A stretch of DNA of 64,000 bases. It comes from Cladochytrium replicatum. Lineage: Eukaryota; Chytridiomycota; Chytridiomycetes; Cladochytriales; Cladochytriaceae. How positions within the stretch are numbered: position 1 is the first letter of the stretch; every line of letters begins with the position of its first letter. Below, in pieces: positions 47,408-57,537 of the stretch. The position numbers were made by a program, and so were the translations under genes. Below the pieces are notes generated by a model. It saw nothing but the letters and a program-made list of their open reading frames with translations, made no database searches and was not told where the DNA came from. The stretch covers positions 243,295-307,294 of the forward strand of contig JAHLKD010000069.1 of assembly GCA_025526935.1 (NCBI GenBank), given 5' to 3'.

Positions 47408-49261
47408 TTAGAAGGCACCGAGCTCAACCACTTTCTGCTCGAGTTTGCTGTAAACTTGTGCAAACTGCTCATAGGCTGGCCGATCGGCAGAGGGCGATGC
47501 AAGAAGCTCAGCAGGTTCGGTCACGGACTCCAGCATCTCTTCGTATGTCAGGTCGGTTGGAGTTGCAGCCTGGCGGTATACAAAAGCTGCCCGATAAGCT
47601 CCACCAAGCGATCCCGCGTTCGATCCAATGGTCGGCCGGTAGACTTTGACATTAAACACGTCTGCAAACATCTACAATCAAATAAATCAGATCACCATCT
47701 GAAATATTAAATCGAACAACTTACCTTCTGAATGTCTGGGTTCGCGGACGCACCACCAGTGAGCAAAACCCTCTGCGGCGATAACCCGATCTTCTTCGCA
47801 TGCAGCCACATCGAAACAACCTGTGACTCCAGCAACGCGCGCGCTTCTGTTGCATCGTCGAACTTGTCCACGAGTTCCGGTTCCTTTGTGACATCCAATG
47901 CGTTGCGGAAACGGAAGATGCCGTTGGCGCGTGGAGTGATCTCGGGAACGTGGAAGTAGAACCCAATGTTGCCGTTGTTGAGCGGGGGAGTGGACGCGAG
48001 GAGTTTGCCCAGGACTGTCCAGGAGCTGTGCGCGCATTGGTCGCGGATGTACTCTCGTGTAAGGCTCTGTTGATAATTGGTCAATGAGAACGTTTTGAAA
48101 TGTAAAGATTGTACATACGCCGTTCTTGTACACAAGCATGGCCATGAACCCGCTCTTGATCACAGGGTGGCAAAGTACGTGGCCTTCAGGGCTTGGGCTA
48201 CATTCGTCCAGAGTTAAAAACAGTGTGTCCGAAGTTCCCAAGGATACAACAACGTCTCCGGGTTTGGTGACGAGTGAAGAAAGCGTAGCGGGGTTGTCGC
48301 CAGTGAAGGTTGTTACAGCACAGTCTAAACAAGGTGAATGAGATAATTGCGATAGACCGATCTCTTAACATTACAACCTGGAGACAGTCCGAATCGTTGA
48401 ACCCAGAATGTGGACACCTTTCCGACCACCTCGTCCCACTCGGACACCTTTTCTCCTAGTTTATGCTCGAGTGCTTTTGCTTCAGCTTTGTCGCCTCCGA
48501 CGAGTCCCTCAAGGCAACTCGCATCCCACTTTTTTGTGCGAATGTTCAGGATGTTCATCCCGCTGCCGTCACTTGTGTCAATATCAACAAATTTACCGAC
48601 GAGCAGCGAAGGGACAAACGAGCTAACGAGAGAAATACGGGTAGTCTTGTCATACGCCTCCCTTTGAGTACGGAAGACTTTGGCAATCTGGCATATACTT
48701 TTCAGTACTATAGATACAATGTCAAATGGAGCTGCATACCTGGTTCCCGGTGAAACGCTCGTAACCCGCTGAGCCCGTAATGCTCGCGAGCGCTTGAGCC
48801 CCTCCAACGTGTGCCTCAAGCGCATCGCATTCGGCACGTGTACTCGAGTCCATCCAGATGGGCGACTCCAAGATTGAAAAGTACTTCCCCTCGCTGAGCT
48901 GGTTCACAAGCGACATCCCGGGATCCAAATCCTTTGGCTCACGAGCCCAGAACACCGACCCATGCTGCTGTCCATCCCCAGAAATTGCAACCAAGCGAGC
49001 CACCAGATCAGGCGGAATGCGATGAGCGAACAGCACTTCGAGTGCCTCGACCCATACCAGAGTCGGAGTTGTCACTTCACCCGTAACTTCGGGGTTCTGA
49101 ATTGCGCCGCCCTTTGTGCCGTAGTTAGGGAGGTCGTTGTCGAAATGCACGCTCGACTCGTGGACGATGCGGAGTGAGGAGTCGATGATGGTCGCTTTGA
49201 GCTGCTGGGTGCTTAGATCCAGGCCCAGGTACAGAGGTTCAGTGCCGGTGGATTCCATCAT
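47408..49261 (-). CDS. XKS1: Xylulokinase
   Basis: Five exons (49261-48740, 48687-48378, 48324-48119, 48066-47725, 47671-47408) with matching phase give 547 residues, the usual length of the FGGY-family enzyme. It phosphorylates D-xylulose to xylulose 5-phosphate for the pentose phosphate pathway. The N-terminal ATP/sugar motif is LYLGLDLSTQQLKATIID, followed by SGDGQQHGSVFW and, at the domain boundary, DNPATLSSL and VVSLGTSDTLFLTL. The C-terminal adenosine-binding stretch is RVLLTGGASANPDIQK and GSLGGAYRAA. Two ATGs lie in tandem at the start (49261 and 49258). The frame is intact. Confidence 0.93.
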
Positions 49262-49754
49262 ATTTGACTTTGGGAGAGTTTTCAGCTGTTGTTTTGGATT
49301 GTGGAGCGGAGGTGAGAAAATTCATGATACGGACGTGCATTTGGTGCACCGCGTGGAAAGGCGAAAATTTGTTCGCTTTGCGTAGGCAAATTTATGTTTT
49401 GTGCAGAACCATTGGATGAGCCTGAGCGCAGCTGAATCAATGGAAATATGCAGCTCAGTTCACCTCGCACGGTCACCGATGTCCTCCTTTCTTCCCATCC
49501 GCAACCCGAAACTACTGTGGTGTACTATTCGGTGCCATCAGAACTTCCGCTCGCTTCCATACGATAACCTCCACTTGTTCGAATATATTTCCGGAGCGAC
49601 GTGAAATCGATCTAGTGCGTGAAGTCATGCGCGGGTGCGATGGCGCTTTTCACAGCTTAATCAAAACGTTTTTCTTCGCATTTGACCTCCGGATCACATT
49701 CGATGCATCCAAATGAGATAGACTTGTTCAACGGGTGAGCCGCAGTAAGAAGGT
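49262..49754. other. Intergenic, nothing supported
   Basis: Upstream region of xylulokinase. Short frames on both strands lack domains or splice support. Confidence 0.45.
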
Positions 49755-51254
49755 TTGGGGCACATTTGTCCGCCCACCACACGCCGGATTTGGAAGAAGA
49801 TTTTTGTTGAGTTATCTGATCTTCAGGAGCACACAGATGCCTGCACGGCTCAAATTTCGATTGCATTGTTGCCATATGGGTACCGCTGTCGGTGGGATCC
49901 ATTAAGTGGCTGGCTGGTCATTGATCTGGCTACAAATAACGTCGAAACGGAATCGTACATCACTCTCAGTTCTCGTTTTCTGGTTTTCTGGACTTTGGCG
50001 ACTGTCGTACCGTTGTATGCATGCGTTTCACTGTCCCTACTCCTTCCGTCAGTTGGCTCGATGCTCGGAGATCGTACGACCCCGTCGTCCGTTGAAGACA
50101 CATTCACTGGTGTCGGAATCACGGTGTCAGTACTCACATACGCTGGATCAATCCTGATTTTCTTGAGTCCGATCTACACGTTCATCATCTTCCTCTGTCC
50201 GCCTTGATCGGATCCAATCCAAGCTGTGCCGTTTGGGAGTCTTATGTGCTTCGCGGATTTGGCATCTGTATCTCTACAATCCTCCTGCCACGGATCAAAT
50301 CACGCGCCGCGCTTCCTTTGTCCTCACGTGGTTTCCTGTGTTCTATTGTTTCGCCCTTGGGGCTCTTCATATTCGGTAGTCTCCCATCAGACCCAAAGTT
50401 CTAGGTTAGCTTTCTCCTGTTATGGAATGTGTTAATTATTGTTCCCATAACTTTTTGCCATTGCTACTTGCTGCACAGCTGAATTGTATGGAACACAAAA
50501 ACTTCGATCGCTGAGCAAGTCAGGATGCTCAGTCAGGAGCAGCCATCTGTACGCTGACGAGTTCAAAGAAGACGGTGACTTTGCATGCACCCCGTCGGAA
50601 TGTTCAAGTACGTGGTGTTCTTTCTAAATTCTGCCAAACAGTTTTCACGGATAACAAGTCCTCATACTCTGCGATGAGCCCGTCAATGGTCGTCTCAAGC
50701 GCCTTTGGCGTTTCCTCGCGTCTCCTTGCTCTGCGACACATTGCTCAGCCCTCACGATCCCAACGTTCACCCACGTACTCGCCAGCTTAATTTTCTTCCT
50801 CGGCAATCGATCACGAATCGTGGCGGATCAACGTGACACCTTCCCCGCTCGACTGCATTCTTGACGGACTCGAGCATGATGTACATGCTGCTTGCGCTCT
50901 TGATCGTTTTGGGTCAGGAGAAAATTTACCCACGGTAAACTCGTTTTTGCGACAGCGATGTTTGCAGTTCTGTTCATGGCGTATGTCTTGACATTCGCAT
51001 TTGTGCCATATGTGTACGAGAAGGTTCAGGGCCGCGAGATATGGAATTGGAGTCTGTGGCAGATTGCGTTGATCTGTGGGTTGGCGAGATGGTTGTGGAG
51101 CACATGTGGAATTTGGTATGCAAACGCAGAGAACAAAGCCAGTCGTCCGAGTGATAAACAAAATGTGTTTCCCCGCAAAATGCTTGGTGTGATCCAGATA
51201 CATAATATTGGTCAAGCAAATAATCATGCCATTACAGCCTGTTTTTGGTTTTAG
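49755..51254 (+). pseudogene. Multi-pass membrane protein relic
   Basis: Hydrophobic segments occur in successive broken frames: LVFWTLATVVPLYACVSLSL and GITVSVLTYAGSILIFLSP (49970-50170), SYVLRGFGICISTILLPRIK (50245-50300), and FAVLFMAYVLTFAFVPYVY (50960-51015). No start codon fits the first frame, and stops lie between the pieces. The middle piece matches the broken gene at 35.6-36.9 kb on the other strand (ESYxxxxFG...RxKS), so both derive from one family. Confidence 0.45.
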
Positions 51255-51408
51255 ACAAACGATTTATTCCTGCATTATCGAGTCAAAAACAATAATAGAG
51301 AAACAAAAGCATCCAGAAATAAAGCAAACCACAGCGTTACTGTTTGGTGGTTCAATTTGCTGAATTTGGAGGCATGAATAATGAATCAGTCACTCATCAT
51401 CCCCTGGT

Positions 51409-53601
51409 ATGAGACTGCTTAGCTTGCTGGACGGCAAGGTGACTTTAGGTGGACAGGAAAACTCGGCATTGTTTGTAATTTTTTATCACTAAATACACAG
51501 ATTGAAACGTTCACGAGTGTGGAAAACGCTCCTCCATTCGCAGCTATCTCGTATGTGTGGCCAACCCATCTGGATCCCGCCATCACTTGGACTACTGCAA
51601 ATATCACCCTACGATCTGGACTGTGGGCTACACTGCACATGAAATGGAGCGTACCATCTTGCACTCCATTCCAACTCGACGCTGCTCTCAGGTACATTAC
51701 CTCGATCCAACCTATCCTTAGGACGGAAACCTTACTGACCGCTTGACCACTTTTTCAGAGCTGTGTACTGTGCTGCCATTCAGGTTCCGGACAAGGATTT
51801 GCCTTTCTCTCCAGTCTCTTTGCGGTTCAGTATGATTGATTCAGACCTGTTTCAATTATTGTTTCCTTATCGCTACATGTTTCAGATCACATATGGATGG
51901 ATGTGCTCTGCATTGACCAATCATCGGATGATGACAAGGCGAAAGAAGGTGTGAATATTGTTTTGCAATCTTATTCCGTTTAGTTGCTTACGACTCCTTG
52001 TGCATTAGTGCGATACATGAGGGACTACTACTCAAAAGCTCAGAGCGTTTATGTATTTCTCAACACTCTGGGTCAAGGAGATCTGCCACTGTTACCTGAG
52101 GGGCCCGCTAGATGGTTCCAGCGATTGTGGACTCTCCAGGTGTGCCTGCTTTACTTTCTTTCCCCCCCCCTTTTTGCCAGAACACTGATATTAGCCATCG
52201 ACCATTCAACTGTAGGAATGTGTCCTTCCCACCAATTTGTACTTTTATGCTATGATCCCAGCTCTAAATGTATCGCGATGTGCGTAATTATGTATTCCTG
52301 CGATTCAAGTACTTATTAGTCTTCTAAAAAAGGGATCGATCGCAAGTTCACCATATCCCTTGTTCACGGCATGCTATCCCGTGAGCTCTACAGTCCAACC
52401 GTAAAAGACTACTTTTCCGTTGGTGTTCAATTTTTTGCACTTGCAGTTAGAAACCCTACCGTTCAGGTGAGTGAGAACTGGCTCCTTCGTTCTACTTTTA
52501 AACATAAACTTTACGATCCAGGTTGCTCTCCAGCTGAGCTCAGTCCGACAATGTCGTTACGATCACGACCGTGTGATGGGGATCCTCGGCATGATTGACG
52601 ATTCGATGATTGATAAAGATGGAATCAAGTGCGACTACAAGAAACCGAAACAAGATACTTTTGCGTCGTTCCTGCAGGCGATGCCCATCAACGTCCTCAT
52701 GGACGCTTTTGCAACGACAGCCCCGCCACCAGATATGATAGGCTCGGCTGATTCTTCTCGGCTTTCGTTTTTTGGGTTCATCGAGAGAACAATGAGCATC
52801 GTTGGCGGTAGCAGGACTTTTCTGAAATTAGAAGAAGCTGAGCGTGTTTTGACCCGAGCCCACCCGATCAATTCCACAGGCGATCATCTGCAACAAGTTC
52901 CTGGCGAGCCCGAGCTTCCGGTACTCCCGAGCTTTGACCCATCACAAGGGGTCACAATGCACGCATCGATAGTGCCAGTTATTGGGACCTCTGATCACGG
53001 TTACTCCGCGGCAGCCAACTTTGCATCTGGGATGATGTCATTTGCGGGACTGATTGGCCGTAAAATGACGAACCAGTACGTCTTGCACTACATCTTTGCG
53101 GCCAGCAAGCTCCTTCGTGTAGACTACGAGGCGATGTCCTGGGGCGCTGTGCAGATCTTCAAGTTCCAGGAACGCCGCAAGCCTGGCCTGCTCAACGACA
53201 TTGTGAACACATACAAAACAATCGGAGAATTCTTCCAGCAGGGTTACAGAGAAGGCGACATCTATCTTCCCCTGTTCTATGGACCGCAGGTGAAACATAA
53301 ACGTATTTGGCTGCCGTCTGGAGCTGTGCTTGCGGGACAGGGATCGTGGCCTGATTGGATCGATGGTGCGACAAGAGATGTGCTCGAGGGGAGAATATTC
53401 TTGGTGTTGATGGGGAACAGCGAGTGCGACAACAAGTTGAACTTTCCAACGCCGAGTAAGTGCTGGGCTGTTTGCGAGAGGGTCCATGGACCGAGGGGTT
53501 TTGTTGTGAGGAAGGTGGGAGTGTTTCACTCCATCGAGACGCACTCCGAGTCGACGTCAAATTACGTCCACCATTTCCAAGGGTGGGTCACAGTCGCTTG
53601 A
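51409..53601 (+). CDS. HET-domain (heterokaryon-incompatibility-like) protein
   Basis: The first exon, 51409-51438, encodes MRLLSLLDGK, a start typical of HET proteins. It is followed after an intron by APPFAAISYVW. Next come HIWMDVLCIDQSSDDDKAKE (51886-51948), VRYMRDYYSKAQSVYVFLN, and RLWTLQE split by an intron at 52140-52215. These are the three conserved HET-domain blocks. The long last exon (52523-53601) is in frame to the TGA and has no recognised domain. HET domains in filamentous ascomycetes trigger cell death on recognition of non-self. The role here is unknown. One junction, near 52300-52330, does not fit in phase by eye; the rest do. Confidence 0.82.
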
Positions 53602-53689
53602 TGCAACCAATGTGTTTTTTCCATTGAGCCGCCTGTTTGCTCCCCGAAGGAATAGAAATGACTGATTATAAGAACCTGATCTACACTGA

Positions 53690-53862
53690 TCTATATTACA
53701 GTCCCAACATTTTCGAGAGCCACGATCCGATCTGTGGCAATAATACACCTCCCGCGCTTCCTCTCCATCATTCCCGCGTACGCAAGTTGCATGTTGACCA
53801 TCGCAGACTCACTGTAAAGCAGTTTCAGTCCGCTAGACTTCCATCAATCGAGTGCACATCGT
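53690..53862 (-). pseudogene. Ankyrin-type repeat scrap
   Basis: The minus strand reads LD, a TGA, then WKSSGLKLLYSESAMVNMQL. This is a WWxSSGL unit with the first tryptophan codon changed to a stop. No other repeats flank it. Confidence 0.5.
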
Positions 53863-53954
53863 GTTTTGGGCAACCACTACACTCATAAATTCTGGTGAAA
53901 GAAATTAATTGTAGAAATACAGCACACATAGTCCGTACCGTCAAATGAGTGTGA

Positions 53955-54345
53955 TCATAGCACAACCAATGCACGGAACCTCACTGTGCCCGCCATCATC
54001 TGGTTGTAACCTTCCGTGATTCCCTCTTCGGTAAATGCATAGTTTTCAACAATCGGCTTCACGTCGAGCTCGACCGCCGCCTTCAAGTTTTATGCGTTCT
54101 CCGCGATAGTACCCGTACTATCACCATGACCGCCACTCGCTTCATGAGCAACATGGCCCCGCTGACAGAGATGTGTACCCGTATCTGCGATGTTCACCTC
54201 CACCCTCCCACGTTACAGAACCCAAGAACTTTTCAACCCGCCAGATGGTGTGGTGTTGATGGTCGCTTTTGGGACCGATTCCGCTTAACCAGGAGAACGC
54301 CATCAAGGCAGGCATCCATGACACCATCCGTTCCACCATTTTCAC
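53955..54345 (-). pseudogene. Zinc-type alcohol dehydrogenase (MDR) C-terminal relic
   Basis: The last codons on the minus strand read YAFTEEGITEGYNQMMAGTV then RFRALVVL and a TGA at 53955. This is the characteristic C-terminus of cinnamyl-type MDR dehydrogenases. About 100 bp further into the gene, frames encode VNIAD and LSVSGAMLLMKRVAVM-like sequence, also expected before that end, but stops and frame changes intervene. The catalytic N-terminal domain is not found. Confidence 0.55.
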
Positions 54346-54374
54346 TGGACGGTAATCACAAAGTCCCTTGGCTA

Positions 54375-54671
54375 TTAGCGGATAATATATCCTTCATTAG
54401 TCCCATGCGTGTTCTCAAAACTAAGTACATTGCCGACTTTGATTGAGAACCGTCTCGCCGAGATGAAGGAGCTCCATTCCATAGCATCATCGCCATCAAG
54501 AACAACCTTACCAAGAACTTCATCGAGCGTAAAATCGAACGGGGAGATGCCTTCAAGATCTGCAGGCCATAGCATATGGGACAGGCCGCTGGTGCGATCA
54601 ACGATGTGAGGCCAAGCGAAGGAGATCGTGGAGATGATAAACAATGTGATTGGGGTTTTGAAGGGTAACAT
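54375..54671 (-). other. Open frame with signal-peptide-like start
   Basis: From the ATG at 54671 the frame reads LPFKTPITLFIISTISFAW, a hydrophobic secretory-type start. About 75 mixed residues follow (LDEVLGKVVLDGDDAMEW). No family is recognised. It is upstream of the dehydrogenase relic on the same strand and might be chance or part of it. Confidence 0.25.
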
Positions 54672-54679
54672 GGGCAAGA

Positions 54680-55394
54680 TGAAGGCTAGGCTGTGAATGG
54701 ATCCAAATCATTTGCGTGCTGCAACCACTTTTGGTTGATTTTTTAGGGGATTGACAAATTACTTCGCAACGAGTCTATTACAATCACATGTCATTTCTTG
54801 TGGACATGAATGTGCGGTTTTGAGTCAATTTCCTCCTCCCGTAGATTTGCAGGAACACTTGTAAGACAAACCAACAGCGACTACACAGTAAGAGACAGGA
54901 ATTGATCTCCTTTTATACTGATTGATAATGTTTTCCGATTGGTGTATTCGTGACCTTACAGACAATTGCCTGAAATAATCGACATCATTGTGGAACAAGG
55001 AGCGAAAGTGTTTCTGTCAGCGCATGTTCGTCAGAGGAATTTGGGGAGAGTTTTGGACTTTGGGGTTTCCTTTTTTTGAACATTTTTTCTATACATTTCC
55101 CCACTGGTGCTAAACCCAAATACAAGTGTAAAACAAATACATGTAAATTGGCAGCACATGGGGAGTAATGCAAGCCGTTGGAAAATAAAATTGCAAAAAC
55201 GCCAAGACAGAGCCAAATAAACAAAAGCGGACAGTATAGAATCAGGCACGGGAGATGGTTTGACCAAGTGCGGTTAAGTGCACAAAGAACAAGAAGCCAG
55301 TTGGGCAAAAGGAGGCGAAGAACAAAACAACTGTGATAGAGTGTCAATTGCAGTATTAAGGTATAATTAATTTTTTCAGTTCGCTAACTTCAAT
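54680..55394. other. Intergenic, nothing supported
   Basis: A/T-rich. A hydrophobic frame on the minus strand (54985-55347) has no domain or splice support. Confidence 0.45.
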
Positions 55395-55467
55395 ACCCGG
55401 GTAGCTCAATTGGTAGAGCGTGAGACTTTTAATCTCAAGGCTAAGGGATCGAGACCCTTCTCGGGTG
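55395..55467 (+). tRNA. tRNA-Lys (anticodon UUU)
   Basis: A 73-nt cloverleaf. Acceptor arms ACCCGGG and CTCGGGT pair with one G-U. The D arm is GCTC-AATTGGTA-GAGC. The anticodon stem TGAGA/TCTCA encloses the loop CTTTTAA with anticodon TTT. The T arm is AAGGG-ATCGAGA-CCCTT and the discriminator is G. There is no intron. The CCA end is not encoded, as usual in eukaryotes. It lies about 0.9 kb left of the palindrome array. Confidence 0.93.
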
Positions 55468-56310
55468 TATAAGTTACACCCATCCTGGAGAACACTAAGA
55501 AATTAACCACGTGACCAATTGATGGGATATTTTGGTAGTTCGTGGTTTGTAGGTTTTTAGCTACGTTTCTGTGTTTTTGTTATTTCCCAGCCTCCCTTAT
55601 TTTCAGTAGGGTATACTCCGTTCGAACGTGATTGAGTAGAGTCGATCTTGAGCCTCATACATGCCAGTCAATCAGCATTGCATACTCTTATGTAGTCGTA
55701 TGGCTTGATTGCTAAACTACTGTTCCCAATAAGTCAATATTACTATGATTACTAAATAGTGCTTCAATCAAAGAATGGATTCTTTGGTCCTAAACAGGTG
55801 CAAAGAATACCCTAACAGGTATTCCAAGCGCGAACTTTGACAAGATTCCGGACAGGTCAACTTGTCTCCTGAAAGTAACCTAACCTTCAAGTAACGGTCC
55901 TTGCTTCTACAGCAATCCGCAATGCTCAGTCTGAACAGTAGGAGCAAGCACACCAACCTACTGCTTCTGAAATAGTCTCCAGGGCACTCAGTAGTTTTGT
56001 ACAGGATGATCTGTGCTGCTTGCAACACGCTCTTAGAATTTTGTCACGTGATTCTATTAAAAAAATTATTGATAGATAAAATAATTTAACTGTCTATAAA
56101 GAATCAATTTAAATAAAAGAAAGGAAGTCCCATTCACCCAACCCTAACCCCAAATCTCTCTTTATGACACATTCGCGGCGCACACCACGACAGTCTCCCC
56201 CAAACTGCGAAACAGTTGAAACAGCAGGAAGCGGCTTCAAAGATTGTGTGTGCCATATGGTCTTATTTTCTGCATCTTCAATAGCAAGCATTTTCTTCAT
56301 CACTTCAATA
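55468..56310. other. No gene; left flank of the palindrome region
   Basis: A/T-rich with only short frames. The sequence around 56040-56110 is almost pure A/T. A single ACCCAACCCTAACCCC stretch at about 56138 is telomere-like but not repeated. Confidence 0.4.
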
Positions 56311-56809
56311 ATAAATTCGAGGTGGATGGTCCATCCGCATTTAATAAATTCACGTTGGAAGGTCCGTCCAAATGTTATTAACATTCCGGCTTGGAATAAC
56401 TGTTAAGTGTGTTGACAGAATTATGTTTTGTTTTGGCAAATTCAACTAATCACGTGAATTGTACCAGAGTCTGGTAAGATTCACATGACCTCCCTGAAAA
56501 AGGTATTTGAGAATCCTTTTTTCCCTGCTCAAAATGGAAGATGTGGGGTGCAAAAGCTTTGAAGTAGCAAAAGCAAACCTCTCCAAACCAATCTTTTGAT
56601 CTGTCACATTTCTCCTTTTCTCGACATCTGCTCTTTTTTCGCAGTTCCAAATTCAGTAGTGTCGCCAATTTAACCCTTTCCCCTTTTGTGTTTCTCTCGA
56701 ATTGCGCTAACTGTTAACAGTTATTCCAAGCCGGAATGTTAATAACATTCGGACGGACCGTCCGACGCGAATTTATTAAATGCGGACGGACCGTCCACCT
56801 CGAATTTAT
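56311..56809. repeat. Imperfect inverted repeat, arms of about 96 bp
   Basis: The left arm, 56311-56406, is the reverse complement of the right arm, 56714-56809, with roughly a dozen mismatches, and 307 bp lie between. The inner end of each arm carries TAACAGTTATTCCAAGCCGG (right arm sense), perfectly matched. Each arm includes two 13-bp palindromes of the GGACGGACCGTCC type. Arm length and spacer fit a small foldback element or the terminal region of the adjacent element. Confidence 0.85.
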
Positions 56810-56928
56810 TAGCCACGGACGGACCGTCCAACGCGTTTTTATTAGCCACGGACGGACCGTCCAACGCGTTTTTATTAGGCGCGGATGGACCGTCCAACCC
56901 ATTTTTATTAACCATGGACGGACCTTCC
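56751..56928. repeat. Six 13-bp palindromes at exact 33-bp spacing
   Basis: GGACGGACCGTCC or a one- or two-base variant starts at 56751, 56784, 56817, 56850, 56883 and 56916, always 33 bp apart. Each is a palindrome around a central A. The 20-bp spacers are A/T-rich and similar (AACGCGTTTTTATTAGCCAC). Because 33 is a multiple of three, long frames are open on both strands, but they only repeat an 11-residue unit and are unlikely to be genes. The layout resembles iterated protein-binding sites. Confidence 0.92.
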
Positions 56929-57537
56929 AGATGCAATTTATTCTGCTTCAACTGTAATTCATGCTATCTCAATCTCTCTTGTAGGTGGGTTTTTCACTAA
57001 GTCTTTTCATTTCATGGGTTAGGCGATGATGCTGTTGGGAGAGACTCCTTTGATTTCGTGGGCTAGAGCATGCTACTGGTGTAGAGAACTGATTCTTTGT
57101 ATTTGTTTGTCCAAAATCTCCACCAACCATACACCTTGATAGCAAGCTTCTCTGCCACGCCGGGGGTTATCAGGGCAAGACCTGGCCACAGGGTCTTCCT
57201 GCTATAGATAGTGGATCTCAACTTCCTCTCCGTCCATACCACAGCTTCCACCGCTGCTATTAGTGCAACTTCCACTCTCGTCAAAGCTAGTCAACAATCT
57301 GAAGTATGCTCTCACACGGTACAGTATACACTAGGTGCTCATGGTCCTACCGTTAGATGCAATCTAGCAGCAGTGATGTTTCTGCAATGGACTGCAATGA
57401 GTTTGTTCAACCAGGTATCACTGAAACCACTCCTAAATCTGCCCCTGGTGAGCTTCTCACTACATGTGAACATACCCAATCTCGACCTTTCTCACTAAAG
57501 GGCTCATGTTTTTTGAGTAGCCGGGCCAATCTCGATC

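Noticed and set aside
54985-55347. Hydrophobic minus-strand frame
   Set aside because: No start context, conserved motif or splice support. Its composition follows from T-rich DNA.
56138-56156. Interstitial telomere repeat
   Set aside because: Only one CCCTAACCCC-like stretch is present, with no tandem copies.
56714-56951. Protein-coding 11-residue repeats in the palindrome array
   Set aside because: Both strands are open only because the unit is 33 bp long. There is no domain, and the frames differ only by repeat divergence.
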